15,487 nt of DNA from Physocladia obscura (Eukaryota; Chytridiomycota; Chytridiomycetes; Chytridiales; Chytriomycetaceae). The stretch lies in contig JADGJH010000667.1 in the NCBI GenBank assembly GCA_027596945.1, positions 1 through 15,487 on the forward strand, in the 5' to 3' direction. A model generated the notes under the pieces. That model was not told the origin of the DNA, ran no database searches, and saw only the letters and a list, made by a program, of their open reading frames with translations. Positions 7,924-15,487 of this stretch are shown piece by piece; the first letter of the stretch is position 1, and the number at the start of each line of letters is the position of its first letter. A program made the translations under genes and the position numbers.

Positions 7924-9705
7924 TCACTTGTTTCCACCAAATAACGGGAACCGTGACTTCTTAGTCGGCATAGCCGCAGTAGTCCGAGTTGCAGGCGTGG
8001 ACGACGGCATCGGCACACCCCTCGGTGCTGACGCAGTTGGATAAATAGATGCAAGTTCCGTCTCCTGCGGTGCGATGTTCGAAATCGAATCTAACGGATC
8101 AATCCCGTCGTCTTCTTCAACATAATCCACGTCCGTCTGTGAACTTGGACCGTTCCCGTCTGTCGGTGACAGAAGCGGGGCTGGAATCGGCGACGAACGC
8201 GATTCAAACGCTGCAATTGCCTTAGCGACTTGCGGTGCGGCTTTAATGGCGGCGGGCTTCGGGGTCGGGGTTGTGGATTTTTTAGAGGGGTCTCGCGATT
8301 TCGAGAATGATGTAGAGCGTGGAAGCGGTTCCGGAATGGCGGCAATCGCGGCCTGTTCTGGCTCTGGGTTTGAAGTTGGGGAATGGCGGATTGATTGGTC
8401 TGGTGACGATACGGGCTGATGGGCTTGGCGAGAAATTGTTGCTGGTGATAGAATCCTTTGAATTGCTTCTTTTGAATTGTCACGGGTTTGTCTGTAGTCG
8501 CCGGTTTCAAACAGATCAATCTAATTTTTGACTGACTTTTTAGGAGTTTTGCTCTTTCTATGTTACTTTAAATTTTTTTTTTTTTTTTTTTGCGACGAAT
8601 GTTTTTTTGTTTTGAGTTCGGTTTATTTACATGAAGGCCACTTGAATTGGTATTGTCCCTTTTTTTTTGGTTTTTTTTTTTCGATTCTCGCTGGTGTTCA
8701 CTCTCTATTGATATTTCCTCGCTTAATATAAATCACTTGGCTCAATTTTTTCAGCTTCGCATAGCGTTTACCTTTTTCAAACCATCAATAATAACATCAT
8801 ATTGCTCCATCTGAATACCAACAGCAACGGAGCAAGAGTTGAGGATCACGTCAATAGAATTAAAAGTAAGCTTGTCGGCAAGACGTGCATTCTCATTCGT
8901 GAGACGTTTAATTTCTTCGGCGTAGGAGACGCGCAGGGCAAGAGACTCTTGTAGAGAAACAAGGTCCCTGGTCTTTTTCTTTCCGGATTTGTAAGACTCT
9001 TCTTCTTCTTCGTGCAGACGGCGGGCAAGGTCGTTAATGCGTTGAGAATTTTTGTCTTGCCTGTTTTTTACGGTTGTTTGGATGTCGTTGATATTTTTGA
9101 ACAGCGGAGCCTCAACGTCCTGAGAGAGCGATTCGGCCCAGATTTGGTGAGCATTTGAGATGAGATGCGTCATGTCGATGAGCGAGTCGAGGTTGCGCAA
9201 GTCAAACTGGTCATCTGTTTTGGATGGTTGATTGTATAAAAGGGAAAGAGAAGTCACGTGACATCAGTACCTTCTTGCAGGTGCGACTCGAGGTCTTCGC
9301 ACGCGCGCACAAAAACGCCGGCGGCGTTGGACAGGGCGTTGACCTGGGCGCGATAGGCGGCGAGGGCGTAGACGTAGGCAGAGTACGCCTTGAAGGGCAC
9401 GTGGATGTCGTTGGCGTTGTTGAGCACCGAATTGCTGCGGATCGAGCGCGGGTCGTCGCCCATTAGCGACGGCGACCCGGCCAGCGCGCGCGGAAACCCC
9501 GACCCGAGACTGCGGATCGACCGGGCTAGCGAATCTCCGTTCGACGGACCCTCGATCGGCTCGGCTTTGATCAGCAGAAGCTCGGATGGAGGCAGCGGCG
9601 ACGATATGTCTTCTTTGCGGATCGCAGCATTTAGCGTCTGTTGTTTTTTCGTTAGCGCCCACCTGCCAAACCCCGAATAATGCCCACCTTGCGATACTTG
9701 GACAT
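7924..9705 (-). CDS. Ivy1-like BAR-domain protein
   Basis: Five exons were sought and four coding exons found: 9705-9688, 9637-9271, 9214-8772 and 8520-7924. The product is 474 residues. Exon 1 encodes only MSKYRK; its 50-nt intron has a CTAAC branch site 12 bases before CAACAG, and both ends are phase 0. Residues about 7-70 are Ser/Pro-rich and include a repeated RSIRS. Residues about 70-275 are helical and charged with a BAR-family pattern: a hydrophobic first helix (FKAYSAYVYALAAYRAQVNA), a long charged helix (ARRLHEEEEESYKSGKKK), the KKTRDLVSLQESLALR segment, and a closing helix around MEQYDVIIDGLKK. The tail is Pro/Ala/Ser-rich and ends in basic KKSRFPLFGGNK. In yeast, Ivy1 binds phospholipids and Vps33/Ypt7 at the vacuole; that role is inferred here. 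Intron 3 is long (251 nt). The BAR call is moderate; another BAR subfamily is possible. Confidence 0.7.
9253..9262. promoter_or_regulatory. GTCACGTGAC palindromic E-box in an intron
   Basis: The perfect 10-bp palindrome contains CACGTG. It matches the bHLH site bound by Cbf1-type factors in fungi and the CLEAR site of animal lysosomal genes. It lies inside the second intron (9270-9215) of the Ivy1-like gene. A regulatory role is inference only. Confidence 0.3.
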
Positions 9706-10007
9706 ATAGAGACCCTCCAAATCGTTTTTTTTTTTCTGGCGAATCTCCCTTCTCCCATAATCCAATTTACGGACAAGCAATTGTTTCATCATGAAACGAC
9801 TGAACAGCAAACCCAAATCCCAATCTTCCTATTTCTTTCACATAGTGCGTTTATTGCATAATTTTTGGCTTGAATAACTACAAATATTACAGAAACTAAA
9901 AATAAAAATTAGTCATTAGATATGGTTTATTTTAAATGTAAAAATATAAATACTTAATAACTTTGGTTATCGAGTCCTTGTGTACTTGTGTACGTCGCGT
10001 TAGTTGA
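9706..10007. promoter_or_regulatory. Shared divergent promoter, BAR gene / Wee1-like kinase
   Basis: The 302 bases between the start codons of two divergently transcribed genes must hold both promoters and 5' leaders. The Wee1-proximal part has AT-rich runs (about 9880-9960) and then TACGTCGCG just before the start. No perfect MluI cell-cycle box (ACGCGT) is present, and no TATA box stands out. Confidence 0.45.
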
Positions 10008-13000
10008 ATGAATGTGACTTGGAAGGTGGAAAAAAATTGGTTGAACAAAAAAAAAAATATGGAAAAACAAAACCCCAGCATGAATTCTGTGAATAACGAA
10101 CTCCCGCGGCCATCACTCGCTGCTTTCTCATCACCGGGATTTCGATCACGAAGTAACAGCGGCAGTCACTCGCGCGCTTCCTCAGCTTTTTCGACGAACC
10201 ATTCGAATACCGTAAACCTGAACAATAATCCAAACATCACTCAAAATCAAAACTATTTACTCGCTTCTTTGACTGTCGTCGCCGCCGCCGCCGCTCTTTC
10301 TAATGCTGATGCCACCTCGAAAATTTCTGTCTTTCCTGATACTCCTGCCAAGAGTCCGTCTTCGGCTTTCTTGCTAAGCAGTCAGGGTAAAAAAGACAAG
10401 CAAAGTGAATTAAGAATATTGCGCGAATGTAGCAAAAATCAAAATAGCGACGAGCGTCGAGTGAATCCAAACGTGATTAATTAGCGCAACTAGAGCTTGA
10501 GTAACTTCTCAGCTAAAGTTGACAAAATATAGAATATACCCCACATTCATCGATGACTGGAAATAATAGCGTTGTATTCTCGACACCAATCCGACCACCA
10601 CTTTTGAACGCATCGTCCGTATTCAATACCGTTCCTTCTTCGCCAGTCTTCAGAATCGTTAATAAAAACCCGCCAGCAACACCATCTCGCAACAGCCAAT
10701 CCCAAAAAACGCAATCTGCAATAGCGAAAAACAAACCATTTTTGTCTGCATCTGCGGCAAATCTATTTTTTGCTGCTGATAATGTGGCCTCTTTTTCAAC
10801 GCCGCATGGCCCTTCTCCCGAATCTGACTTTTCATCTATTCCTCGCAGGCAAACACACGAGCTGCATCAGCAACACAAACAGCAGCTTTCGCTATTATTC
10901 TCTCCGACAGTGCGGGCAGCTTCAATGCCGAAATTCAGTGACGATGAGAATGATTCGGACGGAGAAGAAGGTGGTGTGGATATCACGTCTCCGACGCGAA
11001 ATTTGCGAATGACTGTTGCGCGATCGCTTTCTCGGCGGGCGACATCGAAGTCAAGGAAAGCGCTTCATCCGGTGCGGCACACACCATTGCCGTTATCGTT
11101 GCAGTTTGGAGGAGTATCGTCGTCGTCTTCAGCGTTGTCATTATCAACCAATCCTCGAAAAAATAATCGTGATTTGTTTAGCTTGAAGCGTGATTTGTCG
11201 AAAGGATCGTTGTTGACAATGAATTTGTCAAAGAGTCCGTTGTTGAGTCTTAAGACACATTCTGGTGGTGCTGGTAATTGCGCTACGATGCAGTTTGGAA
11301 ATAATGATCTTGGCGGCGATGATAGCGATGATGATGAAGAAATGCCTGACTATAATCGATTTGATAACAGTAGTTGGGAAAATAATGGCGATAACGCGCT
11401 CTTCAGAGTATTGAATGACCATAAGGCCAAGCAGAAAATTCTTGTAGATAGTATGGATCAAGACGAAAATGAAGAGAAAGAGGACCAGAATCGCGCGACT
11501 CCCACGCCGGAATTGTTGGGTGCCGAAGATACTACGAATCCAATCTTTCAAACACCGCATCATCATCATAATAATAATCGTCAGCAACAAGAACTAAATC
11601 ATGTCACACCTGATAACCAAACAACTCCTGTTTCACAGCAAGTTGGAAATCCGCTGTTTACGCTTTTGAATCCGGGGCTTGTTCCGCCTGTTGGACAGGC
11701 AGCTACAGCTGGAGGAGGGGAAGGAAGTGTTGCGATGTATGCGCATATGTTGAATCCGGAAAGTATGCAACGGCTGTTTGAAAATAAATGTCAACGTAAG
11801 TTTTCTTTTAATTATTTTGATTATTGAATATTGACAACAATTTTTTTTTTTCTTTTTTCCACTCCCAACAATAGATCAGTTACCCAGTCGTGACGCAAAC
11901 GGAAAACTTCAACTTCCACACGATCATTTGACAGCACATTATAAAGTCATCCAAAGGCTCGGGCGTGGATCGTTTGCCGATGTGTTCAAAGTTCAACTCG
12001 TACACCAACGCCGACGCGCAGGATCGTCATCATTACAATCATCAACTAATATACCTGCTGTCACCATTAACGTTTCAACTGGAAGTTTGCGAGTAAACTC
12101 TCCGACTGACAATAATAACGCGGAATACTACGCAGTCAAGAAAACGCGGGTTGCGATAACGGGCGCAAAGGATCGGCGAGCGCGACTTGAAGAACTTGTG
12201 ATTATGTATCGGCTTTTAGAAACCGGCGATGTTTCGCATGTTGTTGCTATTCGGGAGGCGTGGGAACAGTATGGGTGTTTGTATTTTGTTATGGAGTTTT
12301 GTGCCAAAGGTACTTTGTTGGAGTATATGGATTCGAAGAATGGTCTGAAAGATGGTGGAGGGATTGAGGAGTTTGCGGTTTGGGGAATTTTGGGACAGGT
12401 TGCGATGGTATGCTTTGCCATTATTACGATTATTATTTTAATGATGTTTTCAGGGATTGAATCAAATTCATAAGCTTGATATTATACACTTGGACTTAAA
12501 ACCAGGGAATATTCTTATTTCGGAACAAGGAAAGCTGAAAATTGGAGACTTTGGATGTGCAGCATTTTTACCAGTGGTTCGTTTTCTTTTGTTTGTCGTT
12601 TTAGATATTCTTTTAATTTAATTTTTTCGGAAGGCTCAAGAATTCGAACGGGAAGGCGATCGAACTTATATTGCACCTGAAATTATGATATATCAATACG
12701 GAAAAGAATGTGATATATTTAGGTACAATTCAGTATTTCTATTTGTACATCCAATTAATTTTTCTTTCCAGTCTTGGTTTGATAATATTTGAAATTGCAA
12801 CAAACATCATCCTTCCAGAGAACGGAAACCATTGGCAAAAATTACGGCGGCATGATTTCAGTGAAGTACTTGAATTCAACCGCGTTTCGCCAATTCTTGT
12901 CGATCTCATTAAAGCCATGTTGCATCCGGAAAAAAATAAACGGATTCCTCTGGACACAATCTTGGGACATGCTTTTGTTACTCCGTTTTTGGACGGCGAA

Positions 13001-13012
13001 TCTCTGTTTTGA
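10008..13012 (+). CDS. SWE1/wee1-like: Wee1/Swe1-family protein kinase
   Basis: This family inhibits mitotic CDK by phosphorylating a tyrosine near its ATP site, delaying entry into mitosis. Six exons (10008-10386, 10533-11795, 11875-12407, 12454-12576, 12634-12722, 12772-13012) give 875 residues, close to the length of S. pombe Wee1. Residues 1 to about 547 are low-complexity, Ser/Asn/Gln-rich, with acidic patches and a HHHHNNN run. The kinase domain is about 570-870: glycine loop [10 protein letters not shown], Lys 636 in YAVKK, catalytic HLDLKPGN (Asp 739), GDFG (757-759), [10 protein letters not shown], and the Wee1 hallmark [19 protein letters not shown]. About 40 residues are inserted between the glycine loop and the lysine. 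The kinase-domain splices are certain. The join of exons 1 and 2 (phase 1, GTAAAA...TATAG) is less so: the gene could instead start at 10553. Alternative starts in exon 1 are 10059 and 10080. Myt1 is less likely because no membrane segment follows the kinase domain. Confidence 0.9.
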
Positions 13013-13026
13013 ATAATTGAAATTTT

Positions 13027-13032
13027 AATAAA
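13027..13032 (+). terminator. AATAAA polyadenylation signal of the Wee1-like gene
   Basis: AATAAA lies 14 bases after the stop at 13010-13012 and is followed by a T-rich stretch. Motif-based call. Confidence 0.5.
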
Positions 13033-13065
13033 ATATTTCTGATATTTTTTTTAGACCCCAGAAGA

Positions 13066-13920
13066 CTAATTAAGCATTGAAATGCGCTGCCTTGCAATGC
13101 AGACCAATTTAGAATAAGCAGTGTCATTCTTGAGGTAGTTGAGTGGTTGTTTCAGGATGGCAGGTTGATTTTTGGTCAGTTCATTTGGATCTATCCATAA
13201 TTCATGTCTCATTTTTGCATTACTCTGCTTAATGGCTACATTGTCTCGTTTTTTTGAATAAGGTACAAGTTCAATCCTGTTTTCAATCTCAAACACCTCA
13301 CGGTCTGCCTCGGAATAATCCTTTCCTTCCATGAACATTGTTATTTTGTTGAAAACAGTGGATATTTCCATCACTCTTTTCGGATAGCAATGGTGCCTTC
13401 TCTTTAAATGAAGTGAAATCACTCTTTAATTGCAGCTTGCTTATAGCTTGTTCCAATTCATTAATTCTTTGTTTCCAAGATTGATTAATATTTCCTCTAA
13501 CAGGGTTTTCAATCTTGAACAAGTGAGCTGGCACTTGTGTTTCGACAGCTTTGTCAGATCCAAAATAAGGTGGCAGCAATTTCTTTGTGCATGATTTGTT
13601 TTTGCCAAATTAGAAACACTTGCCTGCAATGTGAAAGCAGCTTGAGATGACTACTTCAGCCATTTATGGAATCATGCCCAAGCAACGAGCGACGAGAGGT
13701 CAGCACTCTCTCTGGCTTGTCTTCATCGATGCTTCGCTAAAGAGACTCTTCTCGAATACGAACCAAAGCCTATTGAACGAGGATCTGCTCATCCAGGATG
13801 GTGGTCCATTGTAATTCTTGCTTTAATTTCTTACAAAAATTCCAACCAATCATATCGCTCAAGTCCAGCACACGATATGCCCCATCCTTTAAAGCTGATA
13901 GTTTTTAGTTGATGTCAGTG
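13066..13920 (-). pseudogene. Probable decayed protein-coding gene, family not recognised
   Basis: Minus-strand sequence reads as protein in successive frames. About 13890-13773 gives LKDGAYRVLDLSDMIGWNF, followed by in-frame TAG at 13772-13770 and 13739-13737. About 13655-13560 gives RQVFLIWQKQIMHKEIAAT. The frame then shifts near 13560 into GSDKAVETQVPAHLFKIENP and INELEQAISKLQ. It shifts again near a TTTT run at 13377-13380 into VFNKITMFMEGKDYSEADRE and WIDPNELTKNQPAILKQP, ending at TAG 13068-13066. The continuity of protein-like text across frame changes suggests one broken gene. A 42-nt intron (GTTCAA...TTTAG) would remove both TAGs, so a live gene with odd introns plus indels is not excluded. 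I recognise no family. It lies between the Wee1 and BRE4-like genes. Confidence 0.4.
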
Positions 13921-14033
13921 AGAGTAAACGAAAATGAAAAACAGGTCTAATAATTTTCACTTGGAAAGTGAGAGGGGTTGCGACTTTGAAAATCAAAAAA
14001 ATTTTATGGAGTCAAGCGTGACTCACGATAACC

Positions 14034-15487
14034 ATGAATACACGACAGATAAAGAATTGGATCAAGGCGCTGCTTGCGGTATAGTGCTTTTAAAAGGCAG
14101 TCTTCATGCTTTGGGGTGGGGGCAAAAATTGATTACTGTTTCTCTAGTATCTGTTGGCTTTTGCCTTCGTTTTCAGTCCGTTGGGATCATGCATACAACC
14201 ACGTACTTTCAGCAACGTCCTCTTTGTCACAGTCGTTCAATCTCCGTGAGCCGAAAAAAAAAATCGAACAAATAAGTGCATATGATGTTGAATCCAACTT
14301 TGTTTCCTTTTTCAGTGCAAAAACTGTGGGAAACTTTCTTGACACGTCGTTTGTGCTTGTGACAACTGTCTGCACTTCTGGAGCTGTGTGGGCGTTCATT
14401 CAAGGTGTTGCCAGCAGCTCGTATACTGCAATGACAATCATTCTGTTTATTGTTGTTTATATCGGCGCGGTTTTGCGGGCTTTGGCGCCACGGTTTTTTG
14501 GTTTGTTTTTTTAAGTGCTATTATTGGTTAAACTGTTGGCTATTTTTTATTTTTTAATTTTTTTGCTTTTAGTTGCGTCTTTGGTAGGGCCGATATTCAC
14601 GTTTGCAGCAATCTCTTCTGTTGTTGGCGTTGCGGGGCAAAATACATCGGATGGCAATGTTTTCGATTATAATTATTTGATAAGCTTTATTAGTTCGTAT
14701 CTGATTGGGTTAATGTGAGTGGATTGTATGTAATTATTGTCAAGTAATGACTTTTTTTTTTGAACATCAAAATAGAATTTGCCTTGTTATCAACGTACTT
14801 GTTTTTCCCGACATGGCAGAGCCCCATTTGAATCAACAATTTTTAAATGTTCTCGATTCAATTTCCGAGCTCTCCCATTCTATTTTATCAGCCATGTGCG
14901 GAAATGAAATTACGAAAGAAGGATTTAAAAAGGGACAATTGGCCCGAGCGTCACTCGTGTCGAAAATTCAAGGCGAATTCGCGAGCATTACCACAACAAT
15001 TAATCAAGCATCTGCAGAAATTGGTTACTCGTACTTTTCAGTCTCAGATTACAGTCGTATTTTGAATTGCTGCAAAGGTGTCGCGACCGTTTTGATGTCA
15101 CTCAACACCAGTTTGAACAGTGACGTTTGGCATCGCATTGTATCATGCCCTGAATTTACTGACGAAATTGCGCCCGCGATAAATCAAACGGATTTCACGG
15201 CCACTTGCACGCAAATGTTTGACGAGATTAAAGAATTGCTGAACAAACATGATTCGACTTCTGCCCGTCTTTCGTTGAGACGGAATAGCAAAACTAGTAG
15301 CTGCAGCGTTGTTAATGATAAGGCGAGTGATTTGAAGAAGATGCAACCGAATAGCTTTTTCCATCTGTTGGGTGAAGTTGAGGAAGTTGAGCCAACAGTG
15401 TCTTTGCACTTGAAAGAGCAGTGGAATATGGTTTTGGAGATCAATTTTTTCATTCTTGCTTCTGAGGAGGTAACCTTTTCTTTATGT
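14034..15487 (+). CDS. BRE4/FUSC-like multi-pass membrane protein (3' end outside window)
   Basis: Exons: 14034-14078, 14148-14245, 14316-14500, 14573-14714 and 14776 to at least 15469; about 387 residues are visible. The family (Brefeldin-A-sensitivity-related, putative aromatic-acid/FUSC-type transporters) sits in plasma or internal membranes of fungi. Evidence: basic-amphipathic start MNTRQIKNWIKALLA joins YLLAFAFVFSPLG, then FVTVVQSPAKTVGNF, the family's conserved step after helix 2. Four or five more hydrophobic helices follow (WAFIQGV, MTIILFIVVYIGAVLRALAP, VASLVGPIFTFAAISSVVGV, LISFISSYLIGLMICLVINV ending in VFPD). A long soluble segment carries QLARASLVSKIQGEFASITT and EIGYSYFSVSDYSRIL, as in the N-terminal ER-transporter domain. 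The start at 14034 (AACCATGA context) is preferred to an ATG at 13934, whose frame cannot join the homologous exons. A donor GTAACC at 15470 probably ends the last visible exon. Substrate is unknown. Confidence 0.8.

Noticed and set aside
8091..8519. Minus-strand open frame rich in Arg, Pro and Gln
   Set aside because: It overlaps the last exon of the BAR gene in another frame; the in-phase frame from the 8521 acceptor continues the BAR protein to its stop at 7924.
9264..9776. Minus-strand open frame of 170 codons, Arg/Ala-rich
   Set aside because: It is a GC-driven shadow of BAR exon 2; it lacks the BAR-type helices and its frame runs through the first intron.
13934..14275. ATG at 13934 as start of the BRE4-like gene
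   Set aside because: Its frame cannot be spliced in phase to YLLAFAFVFSPLG; ATG 14034 with donor GTATAG at 14079 gives a continuous first membrane helix.
1..15487. tRNA genes, rRNA, CRISPR arrays or bacterial operon signals
   Set aside because: No B-box-like GGTTCRANYCC, rRNA core or spaced direct repeats were found by eye, and the genes are intron-rich and eukaryotic.

Overview
The window is nuclear DNA from a fungus, most likely an early-diverging one. It is AT-rich, and every confident gene except the 5'-truncated one at the left edge is interrupted by short spliceosomal introns. These are mostly 43-75 nt, with GTANGT-type donors, CTAAC/TTAAT-like branch sites and YAG or AAG acceptors. 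The gene set fits a fungus: a Swe1/Wee1 kinase, an Ivy1-like BAR protein, a Brefeldin-A-sensitivity/FUSC-type membrane protein and an Sld2-type replication module. A Tubby domain is absent from the familiar yeasts and is more typical of lineages with cilia or their relatives. The lineage call is inference; no rRNA or other marker is present.

Layout, left to right. (1) 30-681 (+): the last exon(s) of an unrecognised coiled-coil protein, 5' end outside the window. (2) 763-1816 (-): a tail-to-tail neighbour with a WW domain, one membrane segment and a LEA2-like domain. (3) 2064-4639 (-): a six-exon, 767-residue gene whose N-terminus reads as an Sld2/Drc1 replication-initiation module, whose middle carries several full-consensus CDK sites, and whose C-terminus is a complete Tubby domain. 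(4) 4640-6482: 1.8 kb without an intact gene, holding a 20-bp perfect palindrome, a nested hairpin and coding-like fragments broken by stops. (5) 6483-7596 (+): a bacterial-type uracil phosphoribosyltransferase in six or more exons, with one reading-frame break lying exactly on a CCCAAAC heptamer. (6) 7924-9705 (-): an Ivy1-like BAR protein with an 18-nt first coding exon and a GC-rich second exon. (7) 10008-13012 (+): a Wee1/Swe1 kinase in six exons, divergent from the BAR gene across 302 bp. (8) 13066-13920 (-): a probable decayed gene of unknown family. (9) 14034-end (+): a BRE4/FUSC-like multi-pass membrane protein running off the window.

The genes do not form one pathway. Two concern CDK control of the cell cycle: Wee1 inhibits CDK, and the Sld2-like protein carries CDK target sites. 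Two probably act at vacuole or endomembranes (BAR and BRE4-like). Exon joins were worked out by hand from reading phase, splice signals and family homology. Those within conserved domains are firm; the first exons of the UPRT and Wee1 genes are the least certain.
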